A DNA stretch of 16,900 nucleotides from Hepatocystis sp. ex Piliocolobus tephrosceles (taxonomy: Eukaryota; Apicomplexa; Aconoidasida; Haemosporida; Plasmodiidae), in NCBI GenBank assembly GCA_902459845.2, contig CABPSV020000411.1, positions 1-16,900 of the forward strand. Reading direction: 5' to 3'. The notes under the pieces were generated by a model. That model saw only the letters and a program-made list of their open reading frames with translations. It was not told where the DNA came from and made no database searches. The translations under genes were made by a program, and so were the position numbers. This document shows positions 1-7,848 of the stretch, one piece after another; within the stretch, counting starts at the first letter, position 1; every line of letters starts with the position of its first letter.

Positions 1-72
<72 letters not shown>
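1..72. repeat. Poly(T) run of 72 at window start
   Basis: This is an uninterrupted T homopolymer that reaches the left edge of the window, so its true length is unknown. Together with the A run at the right edge it suggests that the window is bounded by homopolymers, possibly assembly breakpoints. Confidence 0.95.
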
Positions 73-75
<3 letters not shown>

Positions 76-272
76 TTGTTGATTAAACATACAGAATACT
101 GTCATGATTTAATAAATAACTAATTTATTACACACTTTGTTTAATCAAACATTTTGTTGATTCATTTGTTCGCTTAATTTATTTATTAGTTTATTTACTT
201 TTACTCGTTTGTTTATTCAATCATTTCGTTTTAATCCCATTAGCACCCTTAAAATTGATCATAATTTTGAAG

Positions 273-274
<2 letters not shown>

Positions 275-314
<40 letters not shown>
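275..314. repeat. Poly(T) run of 40
   Basis: Uninterrupted T homopolymer about 225 bases upstream of the ATG at 540. Long poly(dA:dT) tracts are typical of Plasmodium intergenic DNA and tend to exclude nucleosomes, so it may mark promoter architecture. That role is inference. Confidence 0.9.
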
Positions 315-315
<1 letters not shown>

Positions 316-416
316 TTTTCTGTTCAAGAACTTACAAGGTTTTAAAACCATTTGTTAATATAAATGCTAACATGAAAACAACATTTTTGTCATAAAAAGG
401 TATTTTTTTGTAATCG

Positions 417-453
<37 letters not shown>

Positions 454-539
454 GTACCAACGGGATAAGGCCAATAATACTATTTGTTTCCTGTTTGAGT
501 TTTTTTTTTTTTTTTTTTTAAAGTTGTTATTATAAAATA

Positions 540-3500
540 ATGTATGATACGTCAGAGAACGTGAAAAAACAGAATTCTGTTAGCTTCGATTTTTCTGATA
601 ATGAATTTGAAGAATTTATTAATACAGATAAAGAAAATATTTGGGAAACAGACATAAATATAACAGATGAAGATGATATTAAATATATAAAAAACAATAG
701 TAATAATAATTATAATGGTGATGGTGATGAAAAAAGGCAAGAAGAAAAAAGTCAAGCAAGTCAACAAAGTTTAGAAAATATATTTTCTGAAGACATTAAC
801 AAATTTAATAGTATCAATAAAAATGATTTATACACTTCCGAAAAAAAAAAACTGATTGCTAAAAATGCAACTCCAAAAAAAGAAACGAATACTGAACAAA
901 ACATAAATAACCAAAAAGAGCAAAATAATCCTTTATATGAACCAAATGATAATGTTATAATGGAAGGAAATAAAAAAATAAACGACAATAACCATTTTTT
1001 CAATAACCAATTCTGCAATAACCAATTACCCAATAACCAATTCCCCAATAACCAATTTCCCAATAATCCATTTTTTTGTAAAACTGATAAAACATATAAC
1101 TACGATTTTATTACACAAGCAGAAGTAATGACACATGAAAAAACAGCAGACACACCCCAGACAAATGTTAATTACCTAAAACTATATGAAGAGGCAAAAA
1201 AGGAAAATAAAGAAATAGAAAAAATTGCCCAAAATTATGAAACAAACTGTAATATCGCTGTAAATGAAAAAATAAAAATCGAAGAGAAGTACAATGAACT
1301 TAAAAGTGTTTTTGATACAATAACAAAAAAATGTAAAACGTTAGAAGAAAAATGTAGTGAGTATGAAAAAGAAGTTAATGAAAAAAAAAAAATACATGAT
1401 GTTAGTGAGGAAAAGTATCATGAATTAAAAAAAGGTATAGATTACAAAGATATATTATTAAAAGATATGGAAAATGAAATGAATGAAAAAATAAGTATGA
1501 TAAAAACAGATGTACATAACAAAGAGGAAACTATAACAACATTACAATATGAAATAGAAGAATTACAAAAAAAATTAAAAAACTCAGAAGTTTGTTATGT
1601 TCGTAATGAAAATAAACTACTTAACGATTTATCAAAAGAAAAAGAAATAAATGTAAAACAAAAAACACAAATCAGTGAGTTAGAAAATAAATTAATATAT
1701 GCATTAACAGAATTAGAAGAAAAAATACATGAAAATGAAATAATAAAAAATAGTAACAAAGAGTTAAGTGTACTATTAAAAGGTTTAAAAGTACAAGAAG
1801 AAAAAAACAAACAAACTATGGATATGTTAAAAACCAATCTACAAAATAATGAAAAAGACAATGTAACAAAAGAAGAAAAAATAAAAGAACAAAATTTAAA
1901 AATAGATAAATTATTAACAAAAATAAGTAACAACGAAAAAATGATAGAAATGTTAAAAAATGTGAAAATAAAAATGGAAAATGAAAATTTAACATTAAAA
2001 AAAAATTTATTAACCACTGAAGAAAGTTTAAAACAAATTGAAAAAAATAGTTATGATACATATGAAATAAAATCTTATTTAGACACAGTTTTAGACAAAA
2101 ATAAAATATTTTTAAATGAACTAGAAAAAGAAAGAAACGAAAAAAAATTACTTGAAAGAAATATAGAAAATTTATCTAATAAAATAAACATATTAAACGT
2201 TAGATTAAACACATATAAAAAAAAATGTGATTTTTTTGCTAACATAATAAAAAATAATGAAAATCAGTTTAATATATATGAAAATAAGTTATTAATGTTG
2301 GAACGTTATTATTATAAGAAAAATAAAAACGGTAGTATTTTTTTAACAAAAGATGAGCTAACAAAAAAAGAAAACACATTGGTAGTAGATATAGAAACGG
2401 AGAACAGTAGTAGTAACACACAAGTTAAAGAAAAACAAAATGGGATATCTTTACAAATGTATGATATTCCCCATATTTATACACAAAAAGAAGATATAGA
2501 TATATATAAAAAAAATGTGTATAAAATACAAAAGTTAATAAAAATTGTAAAAGAAAAAAATTTATTAATAAATGATAAAAATTATAAATTAGAAGAATAT
2601 AAAATACTAAATAAACAATTAGAAAATAGTTTAAATGATTATAAAAACGAAATAAAATGTTTAAATGAAAATATACATAATTTAGAAAAAAAAATAGAAA
2701 TAAAAGATATAAAAAATATAATAGTCCCACCAAAAATTGTTTTAAATATACCCAAATCGACTTCTTTTGAAAACAATTTAAAAACTGAATTAAAAGAATT
2801 TATAGGCAGTTCTTCTATTTTTTTAGAAAACACATTTAAATATATAAATGAAAATCCAATTAAAAAAAACCTTCAATCAAAAACATTCTTTTCCTCTACT
2901 CCATCAGAAGAAAATAAGCAAATTGTTGATTCGGGTCATGAAGGTGTAACTGTCGGTACCTCTGCCACTGCCACCGCTACTACCACTACTACTGCCACTA
3001 CTACTACCACTGCTAGTGAAGACAAACAATCGTTGAATAGTTCATTCGAACATTTAACAAATTATTACAATAAAGACATTGGAGATGTCACAGAATATGC
3101 TAAAAACTTTATATATAATAATATGAACATTTTACCAGGTTTTAAAAATATAGAACGTGGTAAAACGAGGCAAAAAACTGTACAACCAACTGAACAACAT
3201 ACTGAACAAATAACCCAGTTGTTATCAAACGAAAAAAAAAAACGTTATAAAACACAACCGATTTTAAAAAAAACTGAAAAATCAAACATTCTAAAATATG
3301 AAAACCTTCCAAAAGAACAAGCACTATTAATTAATAATAACCCAAATCAAACAAATAATTTAACAAATACAAAAATGGAAGAAACGGATTTAAAAAATGA
3401 TACTGTTACTGTTGCTGACAGTGGTGACATACCCAATAGTAACAATAGCGGTAGTAGTAACATATATTTAAGCCTTTTTATGGGAAAAAAAAAAACCAAC

Positions 3501-4508
3501 AAAACAAAAAATAATAATAATAATGACATTTTAAATGTACAAAACTTGTCACAATTTTATACAAACACTGAAAATAAAATTAAAGACTTATTTGATATAA
3601 ATAAGAAGAAGGATTCTAACAAATTAAAGCAAAAAGAAAATTCAGTAAATTACGGAGGTGTATCATCTTATGCTACCACAGTTGGTACTGACTTAGTTGT
3701 TACTAACCCAATTAATACTAACCCAATTAATACTAACACAATTAATACTAACACAATTAATACTAACCCAATTAATACTAACACAATTAATACTAACCCA
3801 ATTAATACTAACACAATTAATACTAACCCAATTAATACTAACCCAATTAATACTAACACAATTAATACTAACCCAATTAATACTAACACAATTAATACTA
3901 ACACAATTAATACTAACCCAATTAATACTAACCCAATTAATACTAACACAATTAATACTAACACAATTAATACTAACACAATTAACTTTAAACAAAATGA
4001 TAGTTATAATCCCAATACAGATTACGAATTTAACTTAAACATAGAAAATAAAAAACATGATGATCAACCCACTTTTATAATGCAAAACAAACTAAATGAA
4101 ATGAATATAATAAACTATCACGAAAATAATACAAAAAAAATAAATTCGGATAAGGAAATATATGAAATAGAAAGGAATAAAAAAGATGACATAAATAATA
4201 TACATACCTCAAATGATCTAAAATGTAAAGAAAACATATTTGAAACAAAAAATCAAACAAACTTGAAAGAATTAAATAAGTATCATATAAATGTTGAAAA
4301 GGTACAACCTAAAATATATAAAGATAATTTGAAAGAATCATTTATCAATTTAAACAAAAATAAAAAATATAATTGTCAAACTATTTTACAGAGTAGTTTA
4401 TCTGATGATGAGGCACAAATTGATGATGACGTTTGGGGTGAACAAATAGATTTGGATATGGATACCATCGAAGTGGAAAATACACAAAATAACAAAATAG
4501 CAAACTAG
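540..4508 (+). CDS. Large coiled-coil, low-complexity protein of unknown function
   Basis: Single uninterrupted frame of 1322 residues with an ATG start and TAG stop. I do not recognise the family. The N-terminus (about 1-70) is acidic. A short NNQFP repeat occupies residues 155-179. Heptad-like, Lys/Glu/Asn/Leu-rich sequence runs from about 210 to 590 and again from about 650 to 725, which predicts long coiled coils and a scaffold, tether or cytoskeletal role. A Thr/Ala tract covers 807-826, and 19 TNxIN pentapeptides cover 1055-1149. The last 40 residues are acidic again and contain DDDVWGEQIDLDMD, echoing the aromatic/acidic N-terminus. No signal peptide, membrane segment or enzyme motif is visible. 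The stop codon lies inside the first copy of a 16-bp tandem array. No intron is needed. Being an open frame of this length in such AT-rich DNA makes it a real gene; function is open. Confidence 0.9.
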   Translation: MYDTSENVKKQNSVSFDFSDNEFEEFINTDKENIWETDINITDEDDIKYIKNNSNNNYNGDGDEKRQEEKSQASQQSLENIFSEDINKFNSINKNDLYTSEKKKLIAKNATPKKETNTEQNINNQKEQNNPLYEPNDNVIMEGNKKINDNNHFFNNQFCNNQLPNNQFPNNQFPNNPFFCKTDKTYNYDFITQAEVMTHEKTADTPQTNVNYLKLYEEAKKENKEIEKIAQNYETNCNIAVNEKIKIEEKYNELKSVFDTITKKCKTLEEKCSEYEKEVNEKKKIHDVSEEKYHELKKGIDYKDILLKDMENEMNEKISMIKTDVHNKEETITTLQYEIEELQKKLKNSEVCYVRNENKLLNDLSKEKEINVKQKTQISELENKLIYALTELEEKIHENEIIKNSNKELSVLLKGLKVQEEKNKQTMDMLKTNLQNNEKDNVTKEEKIKEQNLKIDKLLTKISNNEKMIEMLKNVKIKMENENLTLKKNLLTTEESLKQIEKNSYDTYEIKSYLDTVLDKNKIFLNELEKERNEKKLLERNIENLSNKINILNVRLNTYKKKCDFFANIIKNNENQFNIYENKLLMLERYYYKKNKNGSIFLTKDELTKKENTLVVDIETENSSSNTQVKEKQNGISLQMYDIPHIYTQKEDIDIYKKNVYKIQKLIKIVKEKNLLINDKNYKLEEYKILNKQLENSLNDYKNEIKCLNENIHNLEKKIEIKDIKNIIVPPKIVLNIPKSTSFENNLKTELKEFIGSSSIFLENTFKYINENPIKKNLQSKTFFSSTPSEENKQIVDSGHEGVTVGTSATATATTTTTATTTTTASEDKQSLNSSFEHLTNYYNKDIGDVTEYAKNFIYNNMNILPGFKNIERGKTRQKTVQPTEQHTEQITQLLSNEKKKRYKTQPILKKTEKSNILKYENLPKEQALLINNNPNQTNNLTNTKMEETDLKNDTVTVADSGDIPNSNNSGSSNIYLSLFMGKKKTNKTKNNNNNDILNVQNLSQFYTNTENKIKDLFDINKKKDSNKLKQKENSVNYGGVSSYATTVGTDLVVTNPINTNPINTNTINTNTINTNPINTNTINTNPINTNTINTNPINTNPINTNTINTNPINTNTINTNTINTNPINTNPINTNTINTNTINTNTINFKQNDSYNPNTDYEFNLNIENKKHDDQPTFIMQNKLNEMNIINYHENNTKKINSDKEIYEIERNKKDDINNIHTSNDLKCKENIFETKNQTNLKELNKYHINVEKVQPKIYKDNLKESFINLNKNKKYNCQTILQSSLSDDEAQIDDDVWGEQIDLDMDTIEVENTQNNKIAN
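1002..1076 (+). repeat. 15-bp in-frame minisatellite (NNQFP, 5 units)
   Basis: Five consecutive 15-bp units encode NNQFC, NNQLP, NNQFP, NNQFP and NNPFF, residues 155-179 of the coiled-coil protein. Units differ by one to a few bases. Being a multiple of three, the period allows copy changes without loss of frame. Confidence 0.9.
2958..3017 (+). repeat. Thr/Ala-encoding (ACT/ACC/GCC) tract
   Basis: Residues 807-826 of the coiled-coil protein are almost only Thr and Ala, encoded by ACT, ACC, GCC and GCT triplets. It is a GC-richer island in an otherwise A-rich coding strand and probably arose by triplet slippage. Confidence 0.85.
3702..3986 (+). repeat. 15-bp in-frame minisatellite (TNPIN/TNTIN, 19 units)
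   Basis: Exactly 19 units of 15 bp encode TNPIN or TNTIN, residues 1055-1149 of the coiled-coil protein. The two unit types differ by CCA versus ACA in codon three. The order is PPTTPTPTPPTPTTPPTTT. Apart from a final AAC instead of AAT, the units are otherwise identical, which implies recent expansion or homogenisation. Confidence 0.97.
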
Positions 4509-4636
4509 AAAAATGACAAACTAGAAAAATGGCAAACTAGAAAAATGGCAAACTAGAAAAATGGCAAACTAGAAAAATGGCAAACTAGAAAAATGACAAA
4601 CTAGAAAAATGGCAAACTAGAAAAATGACAAACTAG
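4501..4636. repeat. 16-bp tandem array spanning the stop codon, 8.5 copies
   Basis: The unit CAAACTAGAAAAATGG (last base G or A) is repeated eight times plus a half copy. The TAG of the coiled-coil gene (4506-4508) is part of copy one. The period is not a multiple of three, so TAG falls in all three frames in turn. Each full unit, read into the next, contains ATG-GCA-AAC-TAG or ATG-ACA-AAC-TAG. Confidence 0.97.
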
Positions 4637-4866
4637 TTAAATAAACAACAAATAGTTTATTTCGTTTCTTCTATTTGTTTCATTTGTTTCATTTGTTTAA
4701 TTGTATGTTTTTAGTATTTGTTTCGTTTTAACCATACCTTTTTTTTTTACATGTTATTGTTTGCATGTGTTCATATACATATGTATGCATGTTTATATAT
4801 TTGTGATTACGTGTTTTCACGTCTATATGTCTATATGTCTATATATTTCCATATGTCTATATATTT

Positions 4867-4950
4867 CCAAATGTTTTATATGTCCATATGTTTTATATGT
4901 CCATATGTTTTATATGTCCATATGTTTTATATGTCCATATGTTTATATAT
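4867..4950. repeat. 17-bp tandem repeat, 5 copies
   Basis: Units of CCATATGTTTTATATGT start at 4867 (one mismatch), 4884, 4901, 4918 and 4935 (last copy shortened). Related CTATATGT and TATTTCCA motifs precede it from 4821. It lies between two gene 3' ends and has no coding sense. Confidence 0.9.
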
Positions 4951-5123
4951 ATAAAAAAAAAAAAAAATAGGTACACAATTCTTAATCTCCGAAAATTGTT
5001 TAAAAAAAAAAAAAATGATGCATATAATTATTACCTGAACATATTTATTTTATAAAACAATTATGACAATTTTTTTTATAAATTTATTAAAAACTTTTTA
5101 AAAAAAAAATTAACGATAGTGTT

Positions 5124-5141
5124 ATTACCAAATATGGTAAT
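5124..5141. repeat. Perfect inverted repeat ATTACCA-aata-TGGTAAT
   Basis: Two 7-bp arms separated by four bases. It lies about 90 bases beyond the glycosylase stop, in its 3' flank, and could form a short hairpin or a dyad protein-binding site. Function is not known. Confidence 0.75.
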
Positions 5142-5193
5142 TGTTCCATTTAGTTGCTGTATATATATATATATATATATACCATACCGTACC

Positions 5194-5229
5194 GTATTAT
5201 ACCATAAAAAACATCACATGGTGTAATAC
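5194..5229. repeat. 12-bp hairpin-forming repeat abutting the glycosylase stop
   Basis: The left arm GTATTATACCAT (5194-5205) and right arm ATGGTGTAATAC (5218-5229) pair over 12 bp around a 12-base loop. In + strand RNA all 12 positions pair, one as G-U; in the glycosylase (-) strand RNA 11 of 12 pair, with one C-A mismatch. The right arm shares its last base with the TAG stop codon (5229-5231). Confidence 0.7.
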
Positions 5230-6658
5230 TACTTTGGTAAGACCGAAACAGAGGGGTGGTCCATTATCATAAATCTATACTCATATAAAGCGGCTTCCCC
5301 GGCATTTGCAAGCCCTATTCTAGGACTTTTTTTTATATTTATTTGATTATCTCCCCATAACATAAAATCAAAATATTCTAACAAATGTGTTTTATATTTA
5401 TTATATATAGTTGTTATAAAAGATAAATGTTTACTCTTTTTTATAATCAAGTTTTCATAAAAATTTAAAATATCATTTACTGTTGGACATGTTGTAATAA
5501 AAAATCTATTTTTTTTTAAATTAGTTATATTATTACAAGAGAAATAATATTCAGAATTTAAAATATGTACCTTATTATGTGTATACTTTTTATCATTATT
5601 ATATTTGCACTTTTCTAAGTTGGTTATTTTATTGCTGTTAATGTTGAGTAAATTATCTGAACTGTTTTCATTACTATCTACTTCCATAAACTTATTTTCA
5701 AAAAAAAAACTTTTATTATTATCTTGTATTGTAATACCTAAGCATTTAGTTACACAGCCAGGACCACTACCTATTTTTGCTAATTTCTTTTTATTTATTA
5801 TTTTTGAAATGTCTGTTAATTCTTCTATTTGTTTTGAGTATTTATTTTCATCCTTTTTTTCATCGTTTTTTTTATCGTTCTTTTCTTTACATATAACATC
5901 ATTAACTTTGTCTATAACATCATTAACTTTGTCCATGTCATAATTTATTTTAATTTTTTTTTTTTTTAACAAATTATTAATAACATTTTCTACTTTTTGG
6001 TGCTGTTGTTTTTTCTGATTTAATAAATTTGTATTAATATAATTATTTTTTTGTTTATAATACTTTAAAAACTTATTTAAAAAAAAAAATGGAACGTTAT
6101 ATATGGGTTCTACTGCCCTGATTAAAATAGCATCAGGAATATTCACCACATTTGTTACAATATTCATACAATAGTGAACACCATAACATAAATAAACATA
6201 ACTTATACCTCCCTTTTCAAACATAGGCATATTTCTTTTTGTTTTTTTATTATTATATGCGTGAGAACCTTTATCACTTATTCCATTATAAGACTCTAAC
6301 TCTATCAATCTTGATCCATATAATTCATTTGTTGTATCATCATACACCCAAAAAAGTTGTCCTATAAGCTTTTCAGTTATAGTTAAAACATTGTCTTGAA
6401 GATAAAACGGTTCATTAATAATTTTCATTTTACTGTTTTCAAAAAAGTAATGCAGCAAAATGTAAGTATATACTAAGTTAAATGATTCATCATTATGTCT
6501 CTTACTACCACTGTCAGTGCTGCTTCTTTTTTTTTTTTCTTCTTTTTTAATTAAACTTGTGTCGCATGCACTTTCTCTTTTTTTTACCATTCTGTCATTT
6601 CGAAACGAAGCAAAAGTCAAATATAAGAGACCGACCAATATGCATGTAAAAAAAAATG

Positions 6659-6698
<40 letters not shown>
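5229..6698 (-). CDS. MAG: DNA-3-methyladenine glycosylase (AAG/MPG family)
   Basis: Base-excision repair enzyme that removes alkylated purines such as 3-methyladenine by cutting the N-glycosidic bond. The 489-residue frame has the family signatures in order: LIELESYNG (131-139), SHAY (145-148), RN..MF (155-160), YVYLCYGVHYCMN (167-179), LIRAVEP (192-198), GSGPG (310-314) and a C-terminal RIGLANAGE (460-468). By comparison with human AAG from memory, E135, Y137, H146, Y169 and N179 match catalytic Glu125, Tyr127, His136, Tyr159 and Asn169, so activity is expected. Lys/Asn-rich insertions (about 201-300 and 320-400) account for the size, and DKVNDVI is duplicated at 256-269. The first ATG is followed by a TA microsatellite that gives a YI repeat and then a hydrophobic stretch to residue 30; an in-frame stop lies just upstream (6702-6704). 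Met37 (6588-6590) is a strong alternative start for a nuclear form. The family call is firm; the N-terminus is not. Confidence 0.94.
6665..6695. repeat. TA microsatellite within the glycosylase start region
   Basis: Thirty-one alternating A/T bases directly after the first ATG of the glycosylase (minus strand) encode the YIYIYI segment, residues 2-11. Each gain or loss of one dinucleotide would shift this ATG out of frame with the rest of the gene. Confidence 0.9.
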
Positions 6699-6776
6699 TT
6701 GTTATAAAGATAAGAAAATAAAAAATTTCGGTACATCTATTTATTTATTTATTAGCCATTTTATAGCAGAGTATCA

Positions 6777-6777
<1 letters not shown>

Positions 6778-6807
<30 letters not shown>
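6778..6807. repeat. Poly(A) run of 30
   Basis: Uninterrupted A run 80 bases upstream of the glycosylase ATG. On the glycosylase coding strand it is poly(T), the same upstream polarity as the T runs before the coiled-coil gene and DXR. Confidence 0.9.
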
Positions 6808-6809
<2 letters not shown>

Positions 6810-7200
6810 ATCATCAATTGTAATATATAGTTTTGATTTAAACAAAATCATAAGTATAAAAGAAAGTTACGCAAATTAATTTATACACATAGTTTTTTAT
6901 TTTTTTCAAAACTGAATACAATTTGTGAATGTTAACGTGTTTTATATTTGTAAATATATATATATATATATATATATGCTAAAAAAAAAAAAAAAAAAAA
7001 AAAAAAAACATTAAAACAATTATTTTTAATAATCCTGAGTTCTATTCCCTTTATGAAATTTTATATTTCTCTTTCTCTTTCAACGTTCACAGTTCATTTA
7101 GTTTTTAAAAAAATTAAGCATTCGTTTTTGACATAAACATGTATGAGCACTTATATATACATGAACAAATAACATAGTGACGGTGAATTTATAACACAGC

Positions 7201-7256
7201 AATCAACAATCAACAATCAACAATCAACAATCAACAATCAACAATCAACAATCAAC
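7201..7256. repeat. 7-bp tandem repeat AATCAAC, 8 copies
   Basis: Eight perfect copies of AATCAAC sit in the middle of the divergent promoter region, about 500-580 bases from each start. It may be neutral slippage or an array of identical binding sites; nothing in the sequence decides this. Confidence 0.95.
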
Positions 7257-7764
7257 AAGCTTTCTTTTTTTCTCTTTTTTTTTAATATAAACATTTTGAT
7301 GTTATTTATTATGTGAATACAATTTAACTACTTAAAACTTTTATTAAAATTTGATAACAATAGAATTCGGTTTTTTACGCTTACTAGTGCTAAACAAGTT
7401 ATACAACAAACATACCGTTTAACATGTATTATATGTATATGTAACGAGACCCTTCCCATTAATCCTAAATAATGACATTACACACGATTATTGTAAGTAT
7501 AATAAACATATAAATGTATAAACACGTACAAGTAAAAATGTAGTGCAACTTGTAAAAAATAATATAAATGCCAAAAAAAAAAAAAAAAAAAAAGTATTAA
7601 CTTTTTTAATTGTCTTTTGTTTTAAATGGATAAAAATAAATAGGTTTAATGTCGAAAAGGTTTAGCTATTCTTATAACCAGCCATGAAATATACTCATAT
7701 ATTAAAAAAAAAAAATAAAAAAATATAAAAAAAAAACAATAAAATAAGCGCATTAATAAAGCGA

Positions 7765-7848
7765 ATGGACGTGCATGTGTGTATATGTATATACATATAT
7801 AAAATACTGTTAAAAAAAAAAAAAAAAAAAAACTATGTTATCATCTAG
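7765..7848 (+). promoter_or_regulatory. Overlapping upstream ORF before the TCAB1-like gene
   Basis: An ATG at 7765 opens a 27-codon frame that crosses the 21-base A run (7812-7832), passes over the main ATG at 7835 in another frame and stops at TAG 7846-7848. An overlapping uORF normally lowers translation of the main frame. The offset is 70 bases, so loss of a single A would fuse it in frame with the main protein. Confidence 0.5.

Larger units (their letters stand above)
1..539. promoter_or_regulatory. AT-rich upstream region of the coiled-coil gene
   Basis: No gene is seen here. The stretch starts with 72 T, has a second T run of 40 at 275-314 and a third of 20 at 500-519. A TA microsatellite at about 417-440 passes into TGTA repeats up to about 456. 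A less AT-rich patch lies at 456-480. Arms at 79-89 and 138-148 form an 11-bp perfect inverted repeat. As the DNA directly 5' of the ATG at 540 it should hold the 5' UTR and promoter, but I recognise no defined core promoter element. Confidence 0.5.
4509..5228. other. Convergent intergenic region (coiled-coil gene / glycosylase)
   Basis: This should carry both 3' UTRs. It holds the 16-bp array (to 4636), T/C-rich pseudo-repeats at 4660-4700, a CATATG/TATATGTCC-rich tract with a 17-bp array (4867-4950), A runs (about 4952-4967 and 5002-5014), a perfect inverted repeat at 5124-5141, a TA run at about 5160-5180 and a second hairpin-forming repeat ending at the glycosylase stop. Small open frames over the array (4701-4970) are repeat artefacts. 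No gene seen. Confidence 0.6.
6699..7834. promoter_or_regulatory. Divergent promoter region, glycosylase / TCAB1-like gene
   Basis: 1136 bases between two divergently transcribed starts. It contains A runs of 30 (6778-6807), 28 (6981-7008) and about 20 (7574-7592), a TA run (about 6954-6977), an AATCAAC array (7201-7256), and a less AT-rich stretch at about 7360-7500 with ACGAGACCCTTCCC near 7443. An upstream ATG at 7765 precedes the TCAB1-like start. No tRNA, no convincing small RNA and no coding frame were found. It must serve both genes, but I cannot point to transcription starts. Confidence 0.55.

Noticed and set aside
552..3529. Several antisense frames of 60-140 codons opposite the coiled-coil gene
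   Set aside because: Phe/Leu/Ile-rich sequence from the complement of A-rich codons; no starts in context or family signals.
3697..4038. 113-codon + frame (LTQLI repeats) and two antisense frames over the same array
   Set aside because: They exist only because the 15-bp unit lacks stops in those frames; composition is pure repeat and they end just outside it.
4501..4636. CRISPR array
   Set aside because: The 16-bp units are directly adjacent without spacers, in eukaryotic DNA.
4701..4970. Two + frames of 78-89 codons rich in Tyr/Ile/Cys/Met
   Set aside because: They are translations of the TATATGTCC-type tandem repeat, with no homology and no plausible protein composition.
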